Notes under the pieces: model-generated
Databases searched by the model: none
What the model was told of the DNA's origin: nothing
What the model saw: the letters and a program-made list of their open reading frames with translations, nothing else
NCBI RefSeq assembly: GCF_007475525.1
Contig: NZ_CP037899.1
Location: 1,798,001 to 1,862,000 of the forward strand
DNA length: 64,000 bases
Reading direction: 5' to 3'
DNA from: Methylacidiphilum kamchatkense Kam1
GTDB taxonomy: Bacteria > Verrucomicrobiota > Verrucomicrobiia > Methylacidiphilales > Methylacidiphilaceae
Program-made: the position numbers and the translations under genes
Shown here: positions 54,889-63,821 of the stretch, piece by piece
Layout: the number at the start of each line of letters is the position of its first letter
Numbering within the stretch: the first letter of the stretch is position 1

Positions 54889-56463
54889 ATGGATGGTCAG
54901 CCTACAACAGAAATTCCCTGGAAGCCTCGACATAATCCTTGGATAATCGCACTTTCGGTGATGCTTGCCACATTTATGGAAGTCCTGGATACCACCATCC
55001 TTAATGTTGCGCTTCCGTATATTGCAGGTGGACTTTCTGCCAGCAATTCTCAAGCCACATGGGTGCTTACGAGCTATCTTGTTTCCAATGCTGTTGTTTT
55101 GCCAATGACAGACTGGCTTGGAAGAACTTTCGGAAGGAAAAGACTGCTTTTGGCCTGCATTTCACTTTTCACAATCAGTTCGGTTATGTGTGGCGGAGCT
55201 CCTAACCTTGGGACCCTAATCTTTGCTAGAGTTTTGCAAGGAGCTGGTGGTGGAGGGCTCCAGCCCATTTCTCAAGCAATATTGTTAGAGAGTTTCCCTC
55301 CAGAGAAAAGAGGCCAAGCCATGGGCCTATTCGCTCTTGGGGTAGTCGTTGCTCCTATATTAGGACCGGTGTTTGGAGGCTGGTTAACGGATAATCTCAA
55401 TTGGCGGTGGTGTTTTTTTATTAATCTACCAGTAGGCATTTTTGCTATTATAGCATCTTATTTTACCGTCGAAGATCCTCCTTACTTAAGAAGGAATTCA
55501 GAAAAAAAATTAGATATCCTTGGTTTTTCTTTTCTTTGCCTTTGGCTTGGCTGCCTTCAAGTCCTTCTTGACAAGGGTCAAGAAGACAATTGGTTTGATG
55601 CCATCTGGTTAAGATGGATGGGGGGACTATCTCTTATTGGAATGATTTGTTTTATTTTTCGTGAGCTCAAAACGCCTAATCCGCTTGTTGATCTAAGAAT
55701 TTTTAAAGACAAAAATTTTTCTGTGGCCGTCTTTGAAGTATTCATTGTCGGGGTAGTCCTTTATGCCACGCTGTCGGGGTTACCTCTTTTTTTGCAAACG
55801 CTCATTTCCTATACTGCTTATCAGAGTGGCTTAGCGATTAGTCCCAGAGGCATAGGGGCTGTGGCAGGAGCAATAATAGCTGGCAGATTGCTTGGGCTAA
55901 TAAGCGGCAGGCTGATTGTGGCTCTTGGATTTATATTTCTAGCTATATCTTCTTTTCAAATCGGTTTTTTTAATCTTGAAATAGCCAAACTAAACATCAT
56001 CATTCCAAACATTATCAATGGGATTGGGGCTCCTTTCGTATTTATCCCTCTGACGACAGCAGCTGTTATTACGCTCAAGCAAGAACAGATAGGAGCTGCT
56101 ACTGGCCTATTCAACCTTTTTCGAAACATTGGAGGTAGTATAGGCACTTCTATGGTTCAAACCTTCATCCAAAGACTTGCTCAAGCCCACCAAACTATCT
56201 TGGTTGGGTATTACACACCAGACAACCTTAATTATTTATCAAGGTTTTCTGGGATCGAAAGCTATTTAGGCATGCACAGTGGTTCTGTTCCAGCCGCTTC
56301 CCAAGCCCTAAAAGTTTTGTATTCTACGTTAATCAATCAGGCCAATCTTCTGGCCTACATGGAAATTTTTCAGGTAATGGGCTGGATCTGTGTCTTTTCC
56401 ATTCCATTGGCCTTTCTTCTGGCTAAAGATACAAAAAAAACTGGACCTGTAGCTATGCATTAA
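54889..56463 (+). CDS. MFS multidrug exporter, DHA2 (EmrB/QacA) family
   Basis: A 524-residue, 14-span drug:H+ antiporter. Motif A appears as DWLGRTFGRKRLL between spans 2 and 3, and motif C as LGVVVAPILGPVFGGWL in span 5. The DHA2 group exports toxic compounds or lipids, often with a membrane-fusion partner, which is not adjacent here. The N-terminus MDGQPTTEIPWKPRHNPW precedes the first span; ATG 54889 is preferred over the upstream TTG at 54865. It is read toward eno with 72 bases between. Confidence 0.9.
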   Translation: MDGQPTTEIPWKPRHNPWIIALSVMLATFMEVLDTTILNVALPYIAGGLSASNSQATWVLTSYLVSNAVVLPMTDWLGRTFGRKRLLLACISLFTISSVMCGGAPNLGTLIFARVLQGAGGGGLQPISQAILLESFPPEKRGQAMGLFALGVVVAPILGPVFGGWLTDNLNWRWCFFINLPVGIFAIIASYFTVEDPPYLRRNSEKKLDILGFSFLCLWLGCLQVLLDKGQEDNWFDAIWLRWMGGLSLIGMICFIFRELKTPNPLVDLRIFKDKNFSVAVFEVFIVGVVLYATLSGLPLFLQTLISYTAYQSGLAISPRGIGAVAGAIIAGRLLGLISGRLIVALGFIFLAISSFQIGFFNLEIAKLNIIIPNIINGIGAPFVFIPLTTAAVITLKQEQIGAATGLFNLFRNIGGSIGTSMVQTFIQRLAQAHQTILVGYYTPDNLNYLSRFSGIESYLGMHSGSVPAASQALKVLYSTLINQANLLAYMEIFQVMGWICVFSIPLAFLLAKDTKKTGPVAMH

Positions 56464-56535
56464 CAAATGGAACTCTAAAAACTCTATCGATATTTTCTTG
56501 ATTGGTTTTATTTTTCTGCTTTGCTAAGGAGTAGG

Positions 56536-57810
56536 ATGGCTAACACATTCATACGCAAAGTACTCGCAAGACAAGTCCTTGATTCAAGGGGAAATCCTAC
56601 AGTAGAAGCTGAAATTCATTTAGAAAGTGGAGTCAGTGCTAGAGCAATTGTTCCGTCTGGAGCAAGTACAGGAAGTAACGAAGCCCTGGAATTAAGAGAT
56701 GGCAATAAGGAACGGTATGGGGGCAAAGAAGTTTCTAAAGCCATTAGGAATATCACAAAAACAATAGCTCCTGAGCTAATAGGAAAAGATGCAGCTAACC
56801 AAGCAGAAATTGATCGGATATTGATTGATCTAGACGGCTCAAAAAACAAGTCGGTTTTAGGAGCCAATGCAATTTTAGCGGTTTCTCTTTGTGTGGCACG
56901 GGCAGCCGCTATGGCCGAAGGCATTCCACTATATAGGCATCTTGGAGGTTCACAAGCCATCACTCTGCCCATTCCTTTTGCCAATGTTATCAATGGGGGT
57001 GTTCATTCGGATGCTCCCCTCGATTTTCAGGAATTTATGATTGTGCCTAAAGGCGCTCCTTCATTCAAAGAAGGACTCAGGTATGGAGTAGAAATTTTTC
57101 ATACCTTAAAAACTCTTCTCCAAGACAAAAAATTAGGAACAGGCATAGGAGATGAAGGGGGATTTGCCCCAGCAATTTCTTCTGCTGATCAAGCTTTCGA
57201 TTTGCTTATCGAAGCAACAGAAAAGGCTGGATATATTCCAGGAAAAGATGTCTTTTATGCCATGGATGCTGCGGCAACCGAACTTTTTGAAGAAAGCTCT
57301 AAAATTTACGTATTCAAAAAGTCTCAAAACATAAAGATGCCAGCTTCGCATCTTATTGAACTCTACCGAGAGCTTGCTAAAAAGTATCCTCTTGTATCCA
57401 TTGAAGATGGAATGGCTGAAAGCGATTGGGATGGCTGGAAACAGCTTACCCAACAGCTTGGAAGTTCCCTTCAGCTTGTCGGGGACGATCTGTTTGTTAC
57501 CAACAAGGAATTTCTTGAGCAAGGAATTAAAGAAAAAGTGGCCAATGCTATTCTTATCAAAGTAAATCAAGTGGGGACCCTAACAGAAACCTTTCATACG
57601 GTAGAAACGGCTAAAAGGCATGGATACAAGGTCATGGTCAGTCATAGATCTGGAGAAAGTGAGGATCCTTTCATTGCTGATCTTTCAGTTGCCTTAAATG
57701 CAGGGCAAATTAAAACAGGATCTTTTTGTCGTTCTGATCGGCTATGTAAGTACAACCAACTGCTTCGAATTGAAGAAGAGCTAGGAGAAAGTGCTATTTA
57801 TGGAATTTAG
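56536..57810 (+). CDS. eno: Enolase (phosphopyruvate hydratase)
   Basis: This enzyme interconverts 2-phosphoglycerate and phosphoenolpyruvate. The 424-residue product has VLDSRGNPTVEAEI, GASTGSNEALELRDG, and the catalytic lysines in ILIKVNQVGTLTE and GQIKTGS. Metal ligands lie in YAMDAAATE, SIEDGMAE and GDDLFVTN, and SHRSGESED closes the active site. AAGGAG lies about six bases before the ATG at 56536; the upstream TTG at 56521 is not a real start. ftsB follows closely, an order seen in many bacteria. Confidence 0.97.
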   Translation: MANTFIRKVLARQVLDSRGNPTVEAEIHLESGVSARAIVPSGASTGSNEALELRDGNKERYGGKEVSKAIRNITKTIAPELIGKDAANQAEIDRILIDLDGSKNKSVLGANAILAVSLCVARAAAMAEGIPLYRHLGGSQAITLPIPFANVINGGVHSDAPLDFQEFMIVPKGAPSFKEGLRYGVEIFHTLKTLLQDKKLGTGIGDEGGFAPAISSADQAFDLLIEATEKAGYIPGKDVFYAMDAAATELFEESSKIYVFKKSQNIKMPASHLIELYRELAKKYPLVSIEDGMAESDWDGWKQLTQQLGSSLQLVGDDLFVTNKEFLEQGIKEKVANAILIKVNQVGTLTETFHTVETAKRHGYKVMVSHRSGESEDPFIADLSVALNAGQIKTGSFCRSDRLCKYNQLLRIEEELGESAIYGI

Positions 57811-57830
57811 CTTTATTGGAGAGGCATAAA

Positions 57831-58205
57831 GTGATTAAATTCAAATCTCTGAACTTTTGGATCTATTTTATCCAATCGACGAAGCTCCTTATTTTTTTGG
57901 GCTTATTTGCGCTCCTCTTAAGTGTCTTTATACCGATTATTCGCAAGATTGACCAGTTAGAAAAGAAAAAAGAGCTTCTTGCCAAAGAATACGCAGAGGC
58001 TGAGTTAAAAAATAAAGAATTAAGTTGCAAGCTACATCTTCTAAAGCATGATCCAAGTTTTATCGAACGGATCGCTCGTGACCGGTTAAACATGGGAAAA
58101 CCAGGTGAAATTATATTCCGGTTTTATCCTTATGGCTATGTTCCATTGAATAAAAAAAGCGTTAATAAACTGGAAAATAAAGAACCAGTAGAAAAGAAAC
58201 CCTAA
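57831..58205 (+). CDS. ftsB: Septum formation initiator FtsB/DivIC family
   Basis: A small bitopic cell-division protein of the divisome. It has an N-terminal cytoplasmic stretch, one membrane helix (TKLLIFLGLFALLLSVFIP) and a coiled coil (DQLEKKKELLAKEYAEAELKN), then the family motif DPSFIERIARDRLNMGKPGE. The GTG at 57831 is preferred because GGAGAGG sits six bases before it; a TTG at 57816 is also in frame. The C-terminal 25 residues are Lys/Glu-rich. It is 20 bases after eno. Confidence 0.9.
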   Translation: MIKFKSLNFWIYFIQSTKLLIFLGLFALLLSVFIPIIRKIDQLEKKKELLAKEYAEAELKNKELSCKLHLLKHDPSFIERIARDRLNMGKPGEIIFRFYPYGYVPLNKKSVNKLENKEPVEKKP

Positions 58206-58206
58206 G

Positions 58207-59301
58207 CTAGTTCATAAAATATAAAGCAATACTATCAGCGACAAGCAGACCACGCGGTGTTAACACAAACCGATCTCCTACTGTCCTTCCTAACCCTTCA
58301 TAGACAAGCCACTGAATGACTTCCCTTTCTTTCTGGCCAAAATGGCTTATGGCCACTCCTTGATCGGTTCGAAGGCCCAAAAAGATTCTTTCTTTATTCT
58401 TGGATTCTCCATCCAATGATTCCATCTCAGCTATAGCAAGCCGCCCTTCCTTTACCGCTTTGACATAATGAGAATGATCCGCAACATTTTTCCATCTTTT
58501 GGTTCCTACCGTCGAACAGGCGCTAGGACCAACACCTAAGTAATCTTTGCCTTGCCAGTAAGCTTGATTGTGGAGGGATTTATATCCAGGAAGAGCAAAG
58601 TTGGAGATCTCATAATGGATAAAACCATGCTTGGTTAATAAATCCGAAGCTTCATACATCATTTCAATCTCTTTTTGTTCATCACAACGAAATTTCCCTT
58701 CTTGGAAGGCTTTGAAAAATGGCGTGTTTTCCTCGTAGGTTAAACAATAAAGCGAAATATGCCTGGGAGCTAAATCCAAAGCCATTTGTAAAGATTGCTT
58801 TAAAGATTGTAGATCCTGTCCAGGAATGCCAAAGATGAAATCCAAATTGATATTTTCAATCCCTACTTTTCTAAGAAGATGAACCGAGTCGATCACATCC
58901 CTAGGCTTGTGTCTTCTACCAAGAACTAACAGTTCTTGTTCGTTCATTGATTGAGCTCCTATGCTCACTCGGTTAATACCAGTCTCTTTCCATTCGGCTG
59001 CCTTTTGCTCTGTAATCGTCCTTGGATTGGCTTCAATCGTTAGCTCTAGAAGGTTTTCCTTAGGAAGAATAGAGAGCAGCTGTTTGATTTCTTCTGATTT
59101 GGCTAAAGAGGGAGTGCCCCCTCCTATATACACCGTTTTTGGATCCAAAGAATAATGGTCTTTTAAAATTTCCACCTCCCTAATTAAAGCTTCCGTCAAA
59201 AGCGCTATGTCTTTTCTTTTCCCTTTAGTTACATAAAATCCACAATAAGGACAAATGGTGGCACAGAAAGGGAAATGGAAATAAAGATGTTCAATGCGCA
59301 T
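58207..59301 (-). CDS. hemW: Radical SAM protein HemW (haem chaperone)
   Basis: A 364-residue HemN-like radical SAM protein. The [4Fe-4S] site is Cys13-x3-Cys17-x2-Cys20 in FCATICPYC. The segments GGGTPSLAKSEE, TIEANPRT and RVSIGAQSMNEQEL are family-specific. It has been mislabelled as oxygen-independent coproporphyrinogen oxidase, but the short type without the N-terminal extension of HemN is the haem-carrier HemW. The C-terminal winged-helix domain is present. It is convergent with ftsB, with one base between the stops. Confidence 0.93.
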   Translation of the reverse strand: MRIEHLYFHFPFCATICPYCGFYVTKGKRKDIALLTEALIREVEILKDHYSLDPKTVYIGGGTPSLAKSEEIKQLLSILPKENLLELTIEANPRTITEQKAAEWKETGINRVSIGAQSMNEQELLVLGRRHKPRDVIDSVHLLRKVGIENINLDFIFGIPGQDLQSLKQSLQMALDLAPRHISLYCLTYEENTPFFKAFQEGKFRCDEQKEIEMMYEASDLLTKHGFIHYEISNFALPGYKSLHNQAYWQGKDYLGVGPSACSTVGTKRWKNVADHSHYVKAVKEGRLAIAEMESLDGESKNKERIFLGLRTDQGVAISHFGQKEREVIQWLVYEGLGRTVGDRFVLTPRGLLVADSIALYFMN

Positions 59302-59395
59302 AAAAGTGCTACAATAATCAGGCTTTGATTCGATAAGATAAAATACACTATCTTCAGATAACGTGGATTAAAAGTGCAAAACTCCTCTTAATCTC

Positions 59396-60322
59396 ATGAT
59401 GGCAAACAGCAAGATCGAAGAGCCGATCGACTGGTCAGTCATTATTGTTACTTTTCAGAGTCAAAAAGTTATAAAAAACTGTCTTGAGGCTTTATTCTGC
59501 CAAAGAGGCGTGCGTACTGAAATCTTTGTCGTAGACAATAATTCAACAGACGGGACAAAAGAAATCCTTAAAGCTTTGTCCACTAAGATTTGTTTCATCG
59601 AGAATCCCAGTAATGAAGGTTTTGCTAAAGCCGCCAACAAACCTCTCTGCCGAGCGAAAGGCCGATTTGTTTTATTTCTTAATCCGGATGTTGTGATTAA
59701 AAATCCTTATTTCTTAGAAAAAATAGCTGCTTTATTCGATGAAACCAAAACAGTCGGAGCCATTGGCCCCTCGTTATATTATCCTGATGGGCAGATTCAG
59801 CCGACTACCAGTTTGCAGTATCCCAATCAAAAATGGACACTTGGATCTATCCCAAAATATCCTGGGAATATTGCTGCCCTGCTTGGAGCTTGCCTAGCCA
59901 TCCGTAAAGAGATACTCGATCAAATTGGCGGTTTTGACGAAGACTATTTTCTTTATGGAGAAGACCAAGATATTTGTTTGCGCATCCGTAAGCTTGGGTT
60001 TAGTCTTGCCTACCTTCCTCAAATTCAAGCGTATCATGTTGGGGGGCATAGCAGCGAAAACCTCTCTTACAAACTTCTATGGGAAAGAAAACTACAAGCC
60101 GAATATATGTTCTATAAAAAGCACTATCCTCAAAAAGCTATTGATCTCATCGCCTTTTCACAGCTGATCAAAAGCAATTGGCAACTCTTCCTCCTCTTCT
60201 TTTTTGGCAGCTCTCTCTTGCCAAAAAGCCGTCTTGATGAAAAAATCTGCAAATACAAGGCAATTCGTTCTCAGGCTTTAGCTCATCTTCGCTATCGATT
60301 CAACCAACCAAGACAATCATGA
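59396..60322 (+). CDS. Glycosyltransferase family 2
   Basis: A 308-residue GT2 enzyme, closest to the WbbL-like transferase at 35.3 kb. Motifs are SVIIVTFQSQ, VDNNSTDGT, NEGFAKAANKP, the DXD region FLNPDVVI, and GGFDEDYFLYGEDQDIC. The ATG at 59396 has an ATG immediately after it, so the true start is one of two. Its stop overlaps the next gene by four bases (ATGA), so the two are translated together and probably act on the same glycan. Confidence 0.9.
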   Translation: MMANSKIEEPIDWSVIIVTFQSQKVIKNCLEALFCQRGVRTEIFVVDNNSTDGTKEILKALSTKICFIENPSNEGFAKAANKPLCRAKGRFVLFLNPDVVIKNPYFLEKIAALFDETKTVGAIGPSLYYPDGQIQPTTSLQYPNQKWTLGSIPKYPGNIAALLGACLAIRKEILDQIGGFDEDYFLYGEDQDICLRIRKLGFSLAYLPQIQAYHVGGHSSENLSYKLLWERKLQAEYMFYKKHYPQKAIDLIAFSQLIKSNWQLFLLFFFGSSLLPKSRLDEKICKYKAIRSQALAHLRYRFNQPRQS

Positions 60323-61065
60323 TGACTCAGGACTTTAAGAAAGATTTTTTCGTTCTGCTTTCCCTTTTCGATGCCAAAAAAGCTTTTGCTTTTAGTCGGT
60401 ATAACGATGGAGAAGCTCTCATTTTGTCTAATCAGAAAGTTGGTTGCAAAGGAGAATGGGAATATAATCCCAAAAAGAATCTATCTTTCAGAGCTGATTT
60501 AAGAAAATCTCTCCAAGCAACCGATCCTCGATTCTTTTATGGAGTACCGTCTTGGGACACAAGCCCAGAGATGCATCAAGCCGTTTTGCGTTATATTCAA
60601 GCTCCCCTTTCTCAAATCACGTTTGCCGCACTTTTTGCTAACGCAAATCATGATCTTTTTCTCAAAGAATTTCATCCACGAATCAAAAATTGGCCTTATG
60701 AAATCTTTTTTATAGGAAACTCCAAATTGAATCCCCAATCGATCCGGAAGGTCACAGGAGCAAAAGAAATTCTGCCTATCTATGGCAACTGTATCCGCTT
60801 TTGGGACAAAAATAAAAAGGAAATTCTAGCTCAATTAGATTGGATGGCAACAAGATCAGACCATTCCCTATTTCTTATAGCAGCAGGCCCTTTAGGCAAG
60901 ATATTGATCCATGCTCTTTGGGAAATTTCTCCAAAGAATACCTATTTGGACATCGGTTCAGCTCTTGATCCACTCCTTTTTGGAAAAGATACCAGAGCCT
61001 ATCATAAAGATGCTCAAAACCGATCGCTAGTGCTCCAATGGGCTCCCAGAGGAGATTCTAACTAA
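60319..61065 (+). CDS. GT-D-fold (DUF1792-like) glycosyltransferase
   Basis: A 248-residue protein with an N-terminal block KAFAFSRYNDGEALIL followed by a YNPKKNLSFR region. The second half has LFLIAAGPLGKILIHALWE and NTYLDIGSALDPLLFG, which fits the GT-D/DUF1792 glycosyltransferase family described in streptococcal glycan assembly. The Asp/Glu in FSRYNDGEA suits a metal-dependent site. Coupling to the upstream GT2 supports a shared glycan-building role. Its identity rests on motif resemblance only. Confidence 0.6.
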   Translation: MMTQDFKKDFFVLLSLFDAKKAFAFSRYNDGEALILSNQKVGCKGEWEYNPKKNLSFRADLRKSLQATDPRFFYGVPSWDTSPEMHQAVLRYIQAPLSQITFAALFANANHDLFLKEFHPRIKNWPYEIFFIGNSKLNPQSIRKVTGAKEILPIYGNCIRFWDKNKKEILAQLDWMATRSDHSLFLIAAGPLGKILIHALWEISPKNTYLDIGSALDPLLFGKDTRAYHKDAQNRSLVLQWAPRGDSN

Positions 61066-61075
61066 ATGGAAAGAT

Positions 61076-61735
61076 TCATAAAAGGCGTTTGGCAACGACT
61101 CTCTGGGAAAGGAGCAAAGGAGAACTGGTGGATATCTGCCACTGGGAGCTTTCGAGATGTAATGCCTGAATAAGCTCTTGATCGTGAAAACCCGCTTGAA
61201 CCGCACGGCAAACCACTGGATAAGCCGTTCGAATCAATCCAATTTTATGTAAAACCCAAAGTTCAAACCTTTGGAAATAAGAGCGATAAGGCTCCGAAAA
61301 GACTAAGAGGAATGCTTTGCTATGTTGTATTCTTTCACCAATCCTCTGTAATTTCGATTCATCGAAAGCAAAAAAGAACCAATTAGCTATAATAAAAGAG
61401 TATCTTTCCCAAACTTCGAATTCGAGAATATCGGTTTGAACCCATTTCCAAGGAAGTGGCCATTTTATAGGACGAGGCGTACTATCAATTCCAGTAATGT
61501 CGATTTTTTCCCGCAGCAATTTATCGGAATAAAGAAATCTACCTAAATATCCATCCGCAGCACCTAATAAAAGCCCAGAAGAAAATTGGTGAATATTTTT
61601 TTTTAAAACTCTTGCAAACCAATGATAAGTCCCCATGAACAAGTGCAGCCGAGAGAGCTCTTTTGCTTTTTGAGAAGCAATTTGTAGCTGTCTTGATTGT
61701 AGTGGTGAATTTTCAGTAATGAGGATCCTTCCCAT
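61076..61735 (-). CDS. Class I methyltransferase-like protein
   Basis: A 219-residue protein. The segment SGLLLGAADGYLGRFL resembles the glycine-rich SAM motif I, IDITGIDSTPRP the acidic second strand, and WKWVQTDILEFEVWERYSFI a motif II/III region. The C-terminal half has YPVVCRAVQAGFHD. It resembles small class I methyltransferases that modify lipids or carotenoid-like compounds, but the substrate cannot be told. It is convergent with the GT-D gene, 10 bases apart, and divergent from archease. Confidence 0.55.
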   Translation of the reverse strand: MGRILITENSPLQSRQLQIASQKAKELSRLHLFMGTYHWFARVLKKNIHQFSSGLLLGAADGYLGRFLYSDKLLREKIDITGIDSTPRPIKWPLPWKWVQTDILEFEVWERYSFIIANWFFFAFDESKLQRIGERIQHSKAFLLVFSEPYRSYFQRFELWVLHKIGLIRTAYPVVCRAVQAGFHDQELIQALHLESSQWQISTSSPLLLSQRVVAKRLL

Positions 61736-61847
61736 TGTTATTTTTTTTTACATTTCTTGTGAAATAAACTTATTTTTAAAAGGGAAACAAAAAGAAAAAC
61801 ATATTTTTGTTCACCGTCCCTTCTTCCATATCAACTCAGTTACCACT

Positions 61848-62288
61848 ATGAATATCGATAAGCAACCTATCACTTCCTACCGGTGGGAAACTTTTTCCCA
61901 CATGGCAGACATCGGCATTAGAGGTTTTGGCAATAGTCCAGAAGAAGCCCTTATAGCCGTATCTCTGGCATTGATTTCCGTCATAACCGATCCCCAAAAA
62001 GTCAGCCCCACAAGCTCTGTCAGTATAACCTGTCAGGATGATAGTTATGACTTGCTCCTCTATGATTGGCTAAATAGTCTGATATTTAAAATGGCTACTG
62101 AAAACATGCTTTTTTCTGCATTCGAAGTTGAACTGCGTTTACCATTCTTACGGGGAATGGCTTGGGGAGAAACCATAGATAGAGAAAAACACAAGCCGGC
62201 AGTTGAAGTCAAAGGAGCAACTTTTACTGAGCTTTTTTTCGGGCAGAATGGTAATCAATGGATCGCACAATGTGTGGTAGACGTATAA
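61848..62288 (+). CDS. Archease
   Basis: A 146-residue archease, the small activator that speeds guanylylation of the RNA ligase RtcB. Motifs: FSHMADIGIRGFG near the start with the conserved Asp, DDSYDLLLYDWLNSLIFKM in the helix, KGATFTELFF, and the terminal IAQCVVDV. I chose ATG 61848 because the open frame upstream is not conserved-looking. It precedes rtcB by about 100 bases, the usual pairing. Confidence 0.9.
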   Translation: MNIDKQPITSYRWETFSHMADIGIRGFGNSPEEALIAVSLALISVITDPQKVSPTSSVSITCQDDSYDLLLYDWLNSLIFKMATENMLFSAFEVELRLPFLRGMAWGETIDREKHKPAVEVKGATFTELFFGQNGNQWIAQCVVDV

Positions 62289-62390
62289 GGAGCTTGTTCA
62301 ATCCGCTCGAAAGGGATGGGAATTTCGTAAGCCCTTCTCTAATTGCAATTTCCTTGAATGAGGATTTTATTTCTAGAAGGAGGGGTAGCT

Positions 62391-63821
62391 ATGGAAATGT
62401 CCTTGCTTGAAAAAGTTTCCGAGAGTTGTTGGCAAATTCCTGCTCATGGGACAATGAGGGTTCCAGTGATTATTTATGGGTCTGAAAAAATAATCCAACA
62501 AATGGATCAAAAAGTTGCCGAACAGGCTTCCAACGTTGCCTCTTTACCAGGAATTGTTAAAGCATCTTATGTGATGCCCGATGCGCATTGGGGATATGGA
62601 TTTCCAATAGGAGGCGTTGCAGCTTTCGATCCTGATCAGGATGGGGTAATATCGGCAGGAGGCGTTGGATTTGACATCTCCTGTGGAGTCAGAACCCTTT
62701 TAACAGGATTGCAAGAAAAAGACATTGAGCCAATCAAAAATAAACTCGCTGATCTTCTCTTCAAAGAAATTCCAGCAGGAGTGGGGAGTCATGGGAAGAT
62801 TCACTTGGATAAGAACGAAATGGATAAGATGCTTGTCGGCGGAGCAAAATGGGCTATCGAGCAAGGCTATGGCAAAGAAGAGGATCTTCAGAGAATAGAA
62901 GAAGGGGGATGCATGCCCGGAGCTGATCCTCAAGCCGTTTCCAATCTTGCAAAAGAACGGCAAGCAAAAGAAATGGGCACGTTGGGTTCAGGGAACCATT
63001 ATGCAGAGGTACAAGTTGTTGGCAAAATTTTTGATGAGGCTATAGCCAAATTACTGTCCATCCATGAAGGAGATATCGTTGTGAGTATTCATTGTGGCTC
63101 CCGAGGATTAGGGCATCAAATTGGGACGGATTATTTAAAAGAGATGGTACTTTGTGCCCAAAAACTCAAGATTGAATTACCTGAAAGAGAACTTGCCTGT
63201 GCTCCGATCCAATCGGATCTTGGGAAGAGATATCTTGGAGCGATGCGAGCAGGAATTAATTGTGCCTTGGCTAACAGACAGATCCTCACGCATTTGATTA
63301 GAAAAGTATTTTCCTATTTCTTTCCAAACATTTCCATGCCTTTGCTCTATGATGTCTCTCACAATACCTGTAAAGTCGAAGAGCATTCGATTAATGGAGG
63401 CTCAAAAAAACTGTTTGTGCATCGGAAAGGAGCTACTCGCGCTTTTGGTCCAGGTCACCCTGAAATCCCTAAAGATCTGAAAGAGGCTGGTCAACCAGTC
63501 CTTATAGGGGGCAGCATGGGCACCCATTCCTATATTTTGGTTGGGACGACTCAAAGCGAGCGGCTTGCTTTTTCTTCTGCAGTACATGGAGCCGGGAGAG
63601 CCATGAGCAGATCCAAGGCTTTGAAAGAATGGAAGGGTAAAGAGATCATTAAAAGCCTTGAAGCAAAAGGCATCCTGATCCGAGCTGTTTCAGAGCGCGG
63701 TGTTGCAGAAGAAGCTCCCTTAGCCTATAAGGATGTCAGTGACGTCGTGGAAGCGGCACATAAAGCAAAGCTTGCTAAACTGATTGCACGGCTTGATCCC
63801 TTAATTTGTATCAAAGGCTGA
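62391..63821 (+). CDS. rtcB: RNA-splicing ligase RtcB
   Basis: This GTP- and Mn2+-dependent RNA ligase joins 2',3'-cyclic phosphate (or 3'-phosphate) ends to 5'-OH ends. The 476-residue protein has all key motifs: MPDAHWGYGFPIGG, GGVGFDISCGVR with metal-binding Asp and Cys, GSGNHYAEVQ, HCGSRGLGHQIG, HRKGATRAFGPGHPE and AVHGAGRAMSR, whose His is the GMP-accepting residue. AAGGAGG lies eight bases before ATG 62391; the earlier ATG at 62358 reads through the ribosome binding site. It is probably used for tRNA or mRNA repair after nuclease damage. Confidence 0.96.
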   Translation: MEMSLLEKVSESCWQIPAHGTMRVPVIIYGSEKIIQQMDQKVAEQASNVASLPGIVKASYVMPDAHWGYGFPIGGVAAFDPDQDGVISAGGVGFDISCGVRTLLTGLQEKDIEPIKNKLADLLFKEIPAGVGSHGKIHLDKNEMDKMLVGGAKWAIEQGYGKEEDLQRIEEGGCMPGADPQAVSNLAKERQAKEMGTLGSGNHYAEVQVVGKIFDEAIAKLLSIHEGDIVVSIHCGSRGLGHQIGTDYLKEMVLCAQKLKIELPERELACAPIQSDLGKRYLGAMRAGINCALANRQILTHLIRKVFSYFFPNISMPLLYDVSHNTCKVEEHSINGGSKKLFVHRKGATRAFGPGHPEIPKDLKEAGQPVLIGGSMGTHSYILVGTTQSERLAFSSAVHGAGRAMSRSKALKEWKGKEIIKSLEAKGILIRAVSERGVAEEAPLAYKDVSDVVEAAHKAKLAKLIARLDPLICIKG

